Shown: positions 49,044 through 61,171 of the stretch, in pieces
Position numbering within the stretch: the first letter of the stretch is position 1
Layout of the letters: each line of letters starts with the position of its first letter
DNA from: Casimicrobiaceae bacterium
GTDB taxonomy: Bacteria > Pseudomonadota > Gammaproteobacteria > Burkholderiales > Casimicrobiaceae
DNA length: 64,000 nucleotides
Assembly (NCBI GenBank): GCA_026646885.1
Contig: JAPKHK010000003.1
Span: forward strand, 62,001-126,000
Direction of reading: 5' to 3'
The notes under the pieces: generated by a model
What the model was told of the DNA's origin: nothing
The model's database searches: none
What the model saw: only the letters and a program-made list of their open reading frames with translations
Position numbers and translations under genes: made by a program

Positions 49044-50088
49044 GCTTTGCGAGGGCGATTACACGATCAGCCAATATCTCGAAGGTCTTTTTGAACTCAT
49101 CGCGCTTCAAGATATCCTGCGCCAATACGGTTCCAACGTGCCCAAGCATGGCCTCCTCCAAGGCGAATACAGGTGTTTGGTTATTCTGGGAGGCGGTGAT
49201 CAACGAGTTGAAATCCGCAATTTCTGCGAGGCAATACCCCTTAGTCGCATCCACGTCCGCCGCTTTGTAGGTTGCCGGCAAGAACGCGGCTCCATGCTTT
49301 GCTAATACCGGGGCTAATCGTTCTGTGACTCTCGTGTTAATTTGATCGATCCAGTTTTGGAAGCCGATTGTTGCCTTTCCTTTTCGAGGTCGATATCTTT
49401 GAACGACTGTCCCAAGAAATTTGAGGGTACATTTTGGGAAGGGGTAGTTCGCCGTCTTCAAGGTTTCCAATTCCCCAGCCTTCCTAGCCCATTCGATCCA
49501 CTTTGGAAGAATCGTGGCGAGAGAGTCGATCGCCATAACACTAAAGTAATCGGGTGCTGCTGGGATGAGGAAACAATCACTCGACATCAGAAAGTTTTGA
49601 TTCATGGCTCCAAGGCTTGGGCTCATGTCAATCAGCACGTAGTCGGCTTTCTGCGCCGCAGCTACTTTTTGCACGAAGAAATGAAATGCCCCCGGCAGAT
49701 TCTTCAGCGCCTGGATAGAACCGGACAGTTCCTGCGCTATCCCCAAGGTGACTTCATATTCGCTTAGATTCACGTGGCCAGGAACAAGAAAGAGTCCGGC
49801 TCTTCCTTTTACCTCGACGCATTCGCATGTCTCAATGGGCTTTGGCTGCGATTCAAATGCTGGAGCCAAGGCCGCTTTGATATTTGCGTTTGGATGCGCT
49901 TCGTAAAACGAATCGAACTCCTTCGATGAGTCGTAATCAAGGACTAGGCCACTTAGGTTGCACTGCGGGTCAGTGTCAATCATCACAACCCGATGTCCTT
50001 TCTCGGCAAGCATCCAACCAAGATTGAATGTGGTGGTCGTCTTGCTGACGCCGCCCTTGTGGTTAAAGAGGGCAATTGTCTTGTGCAT
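49036..50088 (-). CDS. ParA-family ATPase in the RM operon
   Basis: The 350-residue protein has the deviant Walker A KGGVSKTTTT (residues 11-20), MIDTDPQCNLS (A' box) and YVLIDMSPSLGAMN (Walker B region). Such SIMIBI ATPases partition DNA or act as switch proteins. There is no ParB gene nearby, so partition is unlikely here. It starts 2 bases after hsdS and overlaps the HEPN gene by 8 bases; the pair is probably one functional module. Confidence 0.85.
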   Translation of the reverse strand: MHKTIALFNHKGGVSKTTTTFNLGWMLAEKGHRVVMIDTDPQCNLSGLVLDYDSSKEFDSFYEAHPNANIKAALAPAFESQPKPIETCECVEVKGRAGLFLVPGHVNLSEYEVTLGIAQELSGSIQALKNLPGAFHFFVQKVAAAQKADYVLIDMSPSLGAMNQNFLMSSDCFLIPAAPDYFSVMAIDSLATILPKWIEWARKAGELETLKTANYPFPKCTLKFLGTVVQRYRPRKGKATIGFQNWIDQINTRVTERLAPVLAKHGAAFLPATYKAADVDATKGYCLAEIADFNSLITASQNNQTPVFALEEAMLGHVGTVLAQDILKRDEFKKTFEILADRVIALAKHA

Positions 50089-50090
50089 GA

Positions 50091-53133
<3,043 letters not shown>

Positions 53134-53361
53134 TGTTCTGTTTTCCAGGTATCGAATGGACGGGACGGAAACAGCGGGCTGCCCGGCCCCACCTCTATGA
53201 CGGACGATTCTAGCACCGGGGCATCGCGCCGGCCCGCCCTATTCCTTCCCGGGGAAAAGTCAGTCCCCGCAATACGGCGACCTTCCTCTCAGGGGCAGGT
53301 CAGAAAGTCTCCCAACGGCTCCTCAAAGGCATAAAATATCTCGCCTGCACGCCAAATCGTC

Positions 53362-54048
53362 ATGGACGCCAAAAACATCAACCTGCGAGATCAACCCGCC
53401 TACAGCCTGGCTGAGGCGGCGCGTTACCTCAAGCTGCCTGCCGCGACGCTGCGGTCGTGGGTGGTCGGGCGCGCCTACCCCAAGGGCGAGAGCGTCGCCA
53501 CCTTCCGGCCCCTGCTCAAGCCGGCGCGCAAGCACCCCCCGCTGCTTTCGTTCTACAACCTGATCGAAGCGCATGTGCTGCGCTCGCTGCGGACAGAGCA
53601 TGGGGTTGCCATTCGCGAACTGCGCAGGGCGATCGCCTACGCCGAGCGCACGCTCAAGATCGAGCGGCTGCTGCTGAACAAGGATTTGCGGACCCACGCC
53701 GGGGAAGTCTTCCTCGACGAATACGGCAAGCTCATCAGCCTCAGCACCTCCGGCCAGATTGCGATGCGGCGGATGCTAGAAGAGCATCTGAAACGCGTCG
53801 AGTGGGATCAATGGCAATTCCCAGTGCGCCTTTACCCCTACGTTTCCGCCGAACCCACGACGGAACGCCCCATCGCCATCGATCCGGACATTGCTTTCGG
53901 CCGCCCGGTCGTGATCCGCGCGGGTGTTTCCACCGAAGCGATTGCCGGGCGCATCGACGCCGGTGAAACAGTTGAAGCTCTGGCCGAGGATTACGATCTC
54001 AAGCCGGAAGAAATCGAAGAAGCCGTCCTCTACGAACGCGCAGCTTGA
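53362..54048 (+). CDS. DUF433 antitoxin with MerR-like N terminus (VapB-like)
   Basis: The 228-residue protein has an N-terminal helix-turn-helix (YSLAEAARYLKLPAATLRSWVVGR) and a C-terminal DUF433 domain (IAIDPDIAFGRPVVIRAGVSTEAIAGRIDAGETVEALAEDYDLKPEEIEEAVLYE-type), the architecture of antitoxins paired with VapC45/Mut7-C-type PIN proteins. AT-rich TAAAAT in the leader (near 53333) may be its -10. It is divergent from hsdM with 228 bases between. Confidence 0.8.
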   Translation: MDAKNINLRDQPAYSLAEAARYLKLPAATLRSWVVGRAYPKGESVATFRPLLKPARKHPPLLSFYNLIEAHVLRSLRTEHGVAIRELRRAIAYAERTLKIERLLLNKDLRTHAGEVFLDEYGKLISLSTSGQIAMRRMLEEHLKRVEWDQWQFPVRLYPYVSAEPTTERPIAIDPDIAFGRPVVIRAGVSTEAIAGRIDAGETVEALAEDYDLKPEEIEEAVLYERAA

Positions 54049-54464
54049 GCCGCGTCTATTTCACCGACCGCGACCTCGGGAAACAATTTCCCGCCATTCT
54101 CGCCAGTGCCGGCCTGCACGTCGAGCGGCATCACGATCTGTTTCCGCCGGGCAGCGCCGACGAGCAGTGGCTGGAATACTGCGGCACCCGGGGCCGCATC
54201 GCGATCACCCACGACCAGCGCATCCGTCACAAACCCAATGAGCGCGAGGCGGTCATGCAGCATGGGGTTGCGCTCCTGATCGTGATCGGAAAGGTGCCCC
54301 ACCCCGAGCTGGCGAAGCACTTCGTGGCGACCCTGCCGAAGATCGAAGCATTTCTCGACAAGCATGAGCCGCCATTCATTGCCAAGGTGTACCGCCCCTC
54401 GCCCGCAGATCTGGCGCGCAATTCTGCCGCGGGCGGCGATGTGGTGCTCTGGTATCCGAAGTAG
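54045..54464 (+). CDS. PIN-like (VapC45 type) toxin, TTG start
   Basis: The 139-residue protein begins SRVYFTDRDLGKQFPAIL, with acidic positions at YFTDRD, HHDLF, DEQW and THDQRI, matching the PIN-like domain of DUF5615/VapC45 toxins that cleave RNA. The start is read as TTG (54045-54047) overlapping the antitoxin TGA (54046-54048); there is no ATG close by that keeps the conserved start. This ensures low toxin output linked to antitoxin translation. Confidence 0.78.
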   Translation: MSRVYFTDRDLGKQFPAILASAGLHVERHHDLFPPGSADEQWLEYCGTRGRIAITHDQRIRHKPNEREAVMQHGVALLIVIGKVPHPELAKHFVATLPKIEAFLDKHEPPFIAKVYRPSPADLARNSAAGGDVVLWYPK

Positions 54465-54588
54465 CCGCGATTTACGGGGGATGGTCCTGCCGGTCACTTC
54501 TTCCAAGCCCATGGCCTGGCTGGGCGGCCGGATGTCGCCATTCACCCATTTCTTGCTCACCGAAAACGGCTCAATAGCCCATCGTAAC

Positions 54589-54750
54589 CTAGACGATAAA
54601 CACCGGCGCTTGCGTGCCGGGCAACAAAAGAAAACCGAGGAAAAGCAGCGCCAAGCCCATGGGCAGGCCAAAGAACGCGCCCAAAAATGCAAAGCACCAG
54701 CGATCGCCCCAATCGCATGCCTCGCGCGCCAAACCTCGTTCGCGGCGCAT
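54589..54750 (-). CDS. 53-residue membrane protein coupled to the CoA ligase
   Basis: The start codon shares a base with the ligase stop (TGATG). The peptide has a basic start (MRRERGLARE), then one or two hydrophobic stretches (CFAFLGAFFGLPMGLALLF) and LPGTQAPVFIV at the end. I do not recognise the family. The near-zero spacing and membrane character support a real gene. Confidence 0.6.
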   Translation of the reverse strand: MRRERGLAREACDWGDRWCFAFLGAFFGLPMGLALLFLGFLLLPGTQAPVFIV

Positions 54751-56372
54751 CACCCCTGCCGCAACCTAAACCGCTGCAACTTCCCCGTTTCGGTGCGCGG
54801 CAGGCTGTCGAGGAATGCGATCGCCCGCGGATATTTGTAAGGCGCGATGTGTTGCTTCACGTAGTCTTGCAATGCCTTCACCAGCACGTCACCTGCGGCG
54901 TAGCCTGAGCGCAGCACCACGAAGGCTTTGACGATTTGCCCGCGCTCTTCGTCGGGCACGCCGACCACGCCGCATTCGGCCACGGCGGGGTGTTCCAGGA
55001 GGCAGCCTTCCACTTCCGGCCCGGCGATGTTGTAGCCGGCGGAGATGATCATGTCGTCGGTGCGCGCTTGGTAGAAGAAGTAGCCGTCGGCATCCATGGA
55101 AAAAGCGTCGCCGGTGAGGTTCCAGCCGTTTTGCACGTAGTTCTTCTGGCGCTCGTCGGCCAGATACCGGCAGCCGGTGGGGCCTTTGACCGCGAGCTTG
55201 CCCACGGTGCCTGGCGGCAGCGGGTTACCCGCGTCATCGACGATGCGTGCTTCATAACCGGGGATCACGCGGCCGATGGCGCCACGGCGCACGTCTTCGG
55301 GCGGTGAGGAGATGAAGATGTGGATCATTTCCGTGGCGCCGATGCCGTCGATGATTTCGATGCCCGTGGCTTCTTTCCAGAGTTGGCGCGTGGCGTCGGG
55401 CAATGCTTCGCCGGCGGAGACGCATTTCTTCAACCGCCCCACGCCGCTTTGTTTGGCCAGCGGCGCCATGGGCCGCCAAAAGGTGGGCGCGGTGAAACAA
55501 ATGGTGGCGCCGAAATCGCGGATGGTCTGCAAGAGCGTTTCCGGCAAGAGCTTTTCCACCAAAGCGACCGACGCGCCAAAGCGCAGCGGAAAACACAACA
55601 AGCCACCGAGCCCGAAAGTGAAGGCCAAGGGCGGCGTGCCGCAGAAAATGTCTTCGGCCGTGGGTTTGAGCACCGAGCGCGGAAAACAATCGCACATCGC
55701 CAGCACGTCGCGATGAAAATGCATCGTCCCTTTGGGCTGGCCGGTGGTGCCCGAGGTGAAGGCGATCAGCGCTACGTCGTCCACCGCGGTATCCACATTG
55801 GTGAAGTGCGCGGGCTTCTCCTGGCACAAACGATCGAGCGTGCCGGCGGCATCGCTGCCAAAAGCCACGATACGCTGCAAGTCCGGGCAAGCGGGTTGCG
55901 CCAACTCCAGTTCTTCCAAGAGGCGGGCGTCGCACAGCGCGATAGTCGCTTTCGCCTTGGTGGCGACCTGGGTGATTTCCTTCGCCCGCAAGAGCGGCAT
56001 GGTGGCCACGACGATACCGCCGGCCTTCAGAATGCCGAACCAGCAGGCCGCCATCCAGGGATTGTTGGGGCCGCGCAGCAGCACGCGGTTACCCGGGATG
56101 AGGCCCAAGTCTGCGGTGAGCACATGGGCGATGCGGTTGGCCCAGGCGAGCAACTCGCGGTAGCTCACCGCCTGGGGTTTGCCCTCCACTGGGGACCACA
56201 GCGCCGGCCGATCGCCATGGCCCTGCGCCACCCAGTCATCGAGCAACGCGGCGGCGCAGTTCAAGCGTTCGGGGTAGTGCAGTTCGGGCCGGTCGAAGAT
56301 CAGCTCCGGCCATTGTTCGCGCGGCGGCAGGTGGTCGCGGGCGAAGGTGTCGCGATGGGCGGTGTAAGACAC
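54750..56372 (-). CDS. AMP-dependent aromatic acyl-CoA ligase (2-aminobenzoate-CoA ligase type)
   Basis: The 540-residue protein begins SYTAHRDTFARDHLPPREQWPE, which I associate with anthranilate (2-aminobenzoate)-CoA ligases. The AMP-binding core has FTSGTTGQPKGTMHF, the adenylation motif GIGATEMIHIF and GWNLTGDAFSMDADGYFFY, and the C-terminal catalytic Lys lies in RTETGKLQRFRLR. It activates a benzoate-like acid with ATP and CoA. GTG at 56372 is chosen, with AAAGGA upstream; no upstream ATG fits. The exact substrate is not certain; benzoate or related acids are possible. Confidence 0.8.
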   Translation of the reverse strand: MSYTAHRDTFARDHLPPREQWPELIFDRPELHYPERLNCAAALLDDWVAQGHGDRPALWSPVEGKPQAVSYRELLAWANRIAHVLTADLGLIPGNRVLLRGPNNPWMAACWFGILKAGGIVVATMPLLRAKEITQVATKAKATIALCDARLLEELELAQPACPDLQRIVAFGSDAAGTLDRLCQEKPAHFTNVDTAVDDVALIAFTSGTTGQPKGTMHFHRDVLAMCDCFPRSVLKPTAEDIFCGTPPLAFTFGLGGLLCFPLRFGASVALVEKLLPETLLQTIRDFGATICFTAPTFWRPMAPLAKQSGVGRLKKCVSAGEALPDATRQLWKEATGIEIIDGIGATEMIHIFISSPPEDVRRGAIGRVIPGYEARIVDDAGNPLPPGTVGKLAVKGPTGCRYLADERQKNYVQNGWNLTGDAFSMDADGYFFYQARTDDMIISAGYNIAGPEVEGCLLEHPAVAECGVVGVPDEERGQIVKAFVVLRSGYAAGDVLVKALQDYVKQHIAPYKYPRAIAFLDSLPRTETGKLQRFRLRQG

Positions 56373-56567
56373 GATGAATCGTTCCTTTCGGCGCCGGCAT
56401 GCGCCTTTCTCGATGGCGAAGATCATAACGCCACAGTGCGAATCGAAGCGAGTGCCCGCCGCCGGGGCGCGCCTCCAAGCGCCTGGGCCGCAACCACCCA
56501 CCGTGGCAGCGCCACGGGCTCGTGCTAAAGTGGCGCCATCTGAGCCTCGGCGAATGCCCCATTGACC

Positions 56568-58076
56568 ATGCGCATTGCACGAACACTCCTTTGCGGTTTC
56601 TACGCACTGGTTCTCACCTGGACCGCCGGCGCGCTCGCCGAAGACCTGCGCGTGACTTTGCTGCACGTCAACGACGTCTATCAAGTCGGCGCGGTGGACA
56701 AAGGCACACGCGGCGGCCTGGCACGCGTGGCAAGCCTCAAGGTGCGCCTGCTTGCGGAGAACCCGCACACCCTGATGCTGCTGGGCGGCGATACGCTCTC
56801 GCCTTCGGTGGCCTCGAACACCTTCAAAGGCGCGCAAATGATCGCCGGCTGGAACGCCGCGGGGCTAGACCTCGCGGTGCTGGGCAATCACGAATTCGAT
56901 TTCGGCCCGCAGGTGCTGCGCGAGCGTCTGGCAGAATCGCAGTTCACCTGGATCACCGCCAATGTTTATCAGCGTAAGGATCGCCAGCGTTTCGCCGCTC
57001 TGCGCGGCAGCGTGTTGCGCGAATTCGGCGGCGTGAAGATCGGCTTTATCGGCGTGCTCACGCCCGATACCGCGCAAACCTCCAAACCCGGCCCGGGCCT
57101 GCGCTTCACCGACCCCTATGTCGCGGTGCGCCAGGAGGCCGCGCGCCTGAGGGCACGCGGCGCGCAGGCGGTGGTGGCGCTCACCCACCTCGATATCGAA
57201 GGCGATCGGCGCTTGGCCGCCCTCGGAGTGGTCGATCTCATCCTCGGCGGGCACGACCACAGCGTGATGCAATCCTTGGCGGGCCGCACGCCGATCTTCA
57301 AGGCCGGCTCGGACGCGCGTTTCGCCCTACGCGTCGATCTCGTTTTCGACGCCTCGCGCCGCCGCCTCAAACACCTCGATTGGGAACTTTTGCCCGTCGA
57401 CGCGACGCTGCCCGAAGAACCCGCCACGGCCGCGGTGGTGGCGAAATACGAAGCCGAACTCGCCGCGCGATTGAACCACCCCGTCGGCGAAACCGCGGTC
57501 GAACTCGACGCAAGGCAAGTCAACAATCGCTCGCGCGAAACCAACCTCGGTTCCTGGCTCGCGGAAATCTACCGCGCCAGCACTCAAGCGGACGTAGCCA
57601 TCGTCAACGGCGGCTCGATCCGCTCCAATACCACCTATGGCCCAGGCCCGCTGACCAAACGCGACATTCTCAGCATTCTGCCTTTCGAGAACCCCATCGT
57701 GAAACTCGAAGTCCCAGGGCGCATGCTGCGTCAGGCCTTGGAACACGGCGTCGCGGAAATGCACGCCTCGCAAGAAAGCGGACGTTTCCCGCAAGTCGCC
57801 GGCCTGCGTTTTGGGTACGACGCGCGACGCCCGGCGGGTCAACGCGTGGTCGAAGTGACCGTCAACGGCGCACCGCTCGAAGACGATCGCCGCTACGCCC
57901 TGGCGGTCAACTTCTACCTCGCCACCGGCGGCGACGGCTACCCCATGTACCGCGATCTGCGCTATTTGCTGAGCCCCGAAAACGCCCTCTCGGAAACCGC
58001 CGAAGTCATCGAAGCCTTGGCGAAAAGCGGCAAGATCGCGCCGCAAACCGACGGGCGCATCAAGCGCCTGGATTGA
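56568..58076 (+). CDS. Periplasmic 5'-nucleotidase/metallophosphatase
   Basis: The 502-residue protein has a signal peptide (FYALVLTWTAGALAEDL), an N-terminal calcineurin-like metallophosphatase domain (LLHVNDVYQV, LLGGDTLSPS, LGNHEFDFG, ILGGHDHSV) and a C-terminal 5_nucleotid_C domain (NNRSRETNLGSWLAE, IVNGGSIRSN, ATGGDGYPMY). It hydrolyses nucleotides in the periplasm. An in-frame TTG two codons upstream is less likely than the ATG at 56568. It is divergent from the CoA ligase. Confidence 0.92.
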   Translation: MRIARTLLCGFYALVLTWTAGALAEDLRVTLLHVNDVYQVGAVDKGTRGGLARVASLKVRLLAENPHTLMLLGGDTLSPSVASNTFKGAQMIAGWNAAGLDLAVLGNHEFDFGPQVLRERLAESQFTWITANVYQRKDRQRFAALRGSVLREFGGVKIGFIGVLTPDTAQTSKPGPGLRFTDPYVAVRQEAARLRARGAQAVVALTHLDIEGDRRLAALGVVDLILGGHDHSVMQSLAGRTPIFKAGSDARFALRVDLVFDASRRRLKHLDWELLPVDATLPEEPATAAVVAKYEAELAARLNHPVGETAVELDARQVNNRSRETNLGSWLAEIYRASTQADVAIVNGGSIRSNTTYGPGPLTKRDILSILPFENPIVKLEVPGRMLRQALEHGVAEMHASQESGRFPQVAGLRFGYDARRPAGQRVVEVTVNGAPLEDDRRYALAVNFYLATGGDGYPMYRDLRYLLSPENALSETAEVIEALAKSGKIAPQTDGRIKRLD

Positions 58077-58160
58077 GGCGTCCACCGGCGTTCACGGCCG
58101 AGGCGGTGAGCACACCGCACGCACGAGTTTTCTAGCGCGAGGGTCTGGCCGCCCGGCGGC

Positions 58161-58391
58161 TCAGCTCGGCCCAGGCGCCTCGGCGAGCCGCGCCACCGCT
58201 TCGCGTACCAGCGGATCGAGCGCAGCGGCGGCGGGCTGCCCCAGGCTCGCCATGATCTCGCGCCGCATGCGCGGATCCCAGGTGCGCCTGAGGTGCGCGG
58301 CGATGTCGGCCACCGCCTGCTCGCGCGCCGGGTTCGCGGCGAAGAAGGCGCCGATCTGGTTGGCCATGGTGATGAGCTTGTCGAGGTTCAT
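58161..58391 (-). CDS. fdsD: NAD-dependent formate dehydrogenase delta subunit FdsD
   Basis: The 76-residue protein begins MNLDKLITMANQIGAFFAANP, the FdsD pattern, with HLRRTWDPRMRREI following. It overlaps fdsA as ATGA. fdsC, usually just before fdsD, is absent here. Confidence 0.9.
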   Translation of the reverse strand: MNLDKLITMANQIGAFFAANPAREQAVADIAAHLRRTWDPRMRREIMASLGQPAAAALDPLVREAVARLAEAPGPS

Positions 58392-61171
58392 GGCTGCGCG
58401 CGCTTCGACACTTCCACCGCCGTCACCTTGTACTCCGGGCAATTGGTGGCCCAGTCGGAGTTTTCGGTGGTGATGAGATTGGCGCCGCTCTCCGGAAAAT
58501 GGAAGGTGGTGTAGACCACGCCCGGCGCCACCTTTTCGGTGAGCGTGGCGGGCAGCGTGGTGCTGCCCATGCGCGATTCGACCTGCACCCGATCGCCTTC
58601 GGTAATGCCGCGCTCCTCGGCATCATGCGGATGGATTTCCAGCACATCGGTGGCATAGAACACTGTATTGGCGGTGCGCCGCGTCTGCGCGCCGACGTTG
58701 TATTGGCTCAAGACCCGGCCGGTGGTCAGCAGCAGAGGGAAACGCCGTGTGACCTTTTCGGACGTGGGCAGATATTGCGTGAGCAGAAAGCGCCCCTTGC
58801 CGCGCACAAAGGCATCGACATGCATGGTCGGTGTGCCCTGCGGCGCGGCGTCGTTGCAGGGCCATTGCAGGCTGCCCAGAGCGTCGAGCTTGGCGTAGCT
58901 CACGCCCGCGAAAGTGGGCGTCAGGCGCGCGATTTCATCCATGATTTCACTGGGGTGGCGATAATTCATGGGGTAACCCAGTGCCTGCGCGAGCGCTTGC
59001 GTCACTTGCCAATCGGCCATGCCGGAACGCGGCGCCATCACGCGGCGCACGCGCGAGATGCGCCGTTCGGCATTGGTGAAGGTGCCATCCTTCTCCAGAA
59101 AAGTCGAGCCCGGCAAAAAGACATGCGCGAACTTCGCCGTCTCGCTCAGGAACAAATCCTGCACCACCACACATTCCATGGCGGCCAGCGCGTCCTTGAC
59201 GTGCCGGATGTTGGGGTCGCTTTGCGCCGGATCTTCGCCCTGGCAATAGAGTCCCTTGAAAGAACCATCGAGCGCGGCATCGAACATGTTAGGAATACGC
59301 AGGCCCGGCTCGGGATCGATGGCCACCCCCCAGGCCGCGTCGAACAAGCCGCGCGTGGCCGCGTCGGAAACGTGACGATAGCCGGGCAGTTCGTGCGGAA
59401 AACTCCCCATGTCGCACGAGCCTTGCACGTTGTTCTGGCCGCGCAAGGGGTTCACGCCCACGCCTTCACGCCCGAGGTTGCCGGTGGCCATGGCGAGGTT
59501 GGCGATGGCAATCACCGCGGTGGAACCCTGCGCATGTTCGGTCACACCCAGCCCGTAATAAATGGCGGCGTTGTCGGCCCGCGCATAAGCACGGGCCGCG
59601 TCGCGCACTTGTGCCGCGGGCACGCCGCTGGCCGCCTGCATGGCTTCGGGCGCATGCTCGGCGCGGGCGACGAATTCCCGCCAAACTTGGAACGAGTCGG
59701 GCTCGCAACGCGCGGCGACGAAGGACTCATCGACCAGGCCTTCGGTGACGATGACGTGCGCCATGGCGGTGAGCACGGCGACGTTGGTGCCCGGACGCAA
59801 CTGCAAATGATGCTGGGCGCGAACGTGCGGGGCCGCCACCAACTCGATGGCGCGCGGATCGATGACGATGAGTTGGGCGCCTTCCCGCACGCGCCGCTTC
59901 AGGCGCGAAGCGAAGACCGGATGCGCCTCGCTGGGGTTGGCGCCGATCACCATGATGCAATCGGCGACGGCCACCGAGGCAAAGGTTTGCGTTCCCGCCG
60001 ATTCGCCCAGGGTTTGCTTGAGCCCGTAGCCCGTGGGCGAGTGACACACCCGCGCGCAGTTATCCACGTTGTTGTTGCCGAAGGCGGCCCGGACCATCTT
60101 TTGCACCAGATAGTCTTCTTCATTGGTGCAGCGGCTGGAAACGATGGCGCCGACGGCGCCGCGGCCATATTGCTGCTGAATGCGCCGAAATTCCTGAGCG
60201 GCGCGCGCAATCGCTGCTTCCCAGCTCGCCTCGCGCCAGGGGTCGGAAATTTTGTCGCGCAAGAGCGGCCGGGCGATGCGCTCGGCATGCGTGGCGTAGC
60301 CCCAAGCGAAGCGCCCCTTCACGCAGGCGTGGCCCTCGTTGGCGCGGCCTGCCTTGGCGGGCCGCACGCGCACCACGCGCTCGCCCTGGGTCTGAATTTC
60401 CAGGGCACAGCCGACGCCGCAATAAGCGCAGGTGGTGGTGACGCTGCCGCTGGGCTGCCCCGCTTCGAACACGGTGTTTTCGATCAGCGCGGCGGTGGGG
60501 CATGCCGCCACACAGGCCCCGCAGGAGACACATTCCGAAGCGAGGAAGGATTCGTCTAGTCCAGCCACCACCCGCGCCTCGAAGCCGCGCGCGGCGAGCG
60601 TGATGGCGAAACTGCCCTGCTGCTCTTCGCAACTGCGCACGCAGCGGCTGCAGACGATACATTTGCCGCCATCGAACTGAAAATACGGGTTGGAGACGTC
60701 GCGCCGCGGCTGTTGATGATGATTGGCGATGCGGGCCGCTTGGCCATCGCCATAACGCACTTCGCGCAAACCCACCACGCCGGCCATGGTCTGCAATTCG
60801 CAGTGGCCATTGGCCGCGCAGGTGAGGCAATCGAGCGGATGGTCGGAGATGTACAGTTCCATCACGTTGCGCCGCAGGCGGTGCAGCGCCTCGCTTTGGG
60901 TGCGCACTTTCATGCCGGCTTCGACGGGTGTGGTGCAGGAGGCGGGAAACCCGCGCCGGCCTTCGATTTCCACCAGACACAGCCGGCAAGACCCGAAAGC
61001 CTTGAGGTGTTCGGTGGCGCAGAGCTTGGGAATCATCACGCCATGCTCGGCGGCGGCGCGCAGAATCGAGGTGCCGGCGGGAACCGACAGCGCCCGTCCG
61101 TCGATCTCCAGAGTGACGCGTTCGGTGCTGCCGGCAGGCGGTGTGCCCAGGTCGGTTTCGCGTGGGCTCAT
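58388..61171 (-). CDS. fdsA: NAD-dependent formate dehydrogenase alpha subunit FdsA
   Basis: The 927-residue protein has an N-terminal [2Fe-2S] domain (CSCRLCLVEIEG-like region), the [4Fe-4S] binding CIVCSRCVRSC and CVSCGACVAACPTAALI, and the molybdopterin oxidoreductase core with CAYCGVGCALEI. The active-site segment is NVDNCARVCHSPTGYG, with Cys where other formate dehydrogenases have selenocysteine. It oxidises formate to CO2. The ATG at 61171 overlaps fdsB as ATGA. Confidence 0.95.
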   Translation of the reverse strand: MSPRETDLGTPPAGSTERVTLEIDGRALSVPAGTSILRAAAEHGVMIPKLCATEHLKAFGSCRLCLVEIEGRRGFPASCTTPVEAGMKVRTQSEALHRLRRNVMELYISDHPLDCLTCAANGHCELQTMAGVVGLREVRYGDGQAARIANHHQQPRRDVSNPYFQFDGGKCIVCSRCVRSCEEQQGSFAITLAARGFEARVVAGLDESFLASECVSCGACVAACPTAALIENTVFEAGQPSGSVTTTCAYCGVGCALEIQTQGERVVRVRPAKAGRANEGHACVKGRFAWGYATHAERIARPLLRDKISDPWREASWEAAIARAAQEFRRIQQQYGRGAVGAIVSSRCTNEEDYLVQKMVRAAFGNNNVDNCARVCHSPTGYGLKQTLGESAGTQTFASVAVADCIMVIGANPSEAHPVFASRLKRRVREGAQLIVIDPRAIELVAAPHVRAQHHLQLRPGTNVAVLTAMAHVIVTEGLVDESFVAARCEPDSFQVWREFVARAEHAPEAMQAASGVPAAQVRDAARAYARADNAAIYYGLGVTEHAQGSTAVIAIANLAMATGNLGREGVGVNPLRGQNNVQGSCDMGSFPHELPGYRHVSDAATRGLFDAAWGVAIDPEPGLRIPNMFDAALDGSFKGLYCQGEDPAQSDPNIRHVKDALAAMECVVVQDLFLSETAKFAHVFLPGSTFLEKDGTFTNAERRISRVRRVMAPRSGMADWQVTQALAQALGYPMNYRHPSEIMDEIARLTPTFAGVSYAKLDALGSLQWPCNDAAPQGTPTMHVDAFVRGKGRFLLTQYLPTSEKVTRRFPLLLTTGRVLSQYNVGAQTRRTANTVFYATDVLEIHPHDAEERGITEGDRVQVESRMGSTTLPATLTEKVAPGVVYTTFHFPESGANLITTENSDWATNCPEYKVTAVEVSKRAQP

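Noticed and set aside
49036..50088. Plasmid partition locus
   Set aside because: No ParB gene or iteron-like repeats are nearby; the gene is locked into the RM operon.
54030..54692. Minus-strand open frame over the PIN-like toxin
   Set aside because: Antisense to the toxin gene and without recognisable features.
58499..60559. Plus-strand open frame of about 690 codons
   Set aside because: Antisense to fdsA; Gly/His-rich shadow with no family signal.
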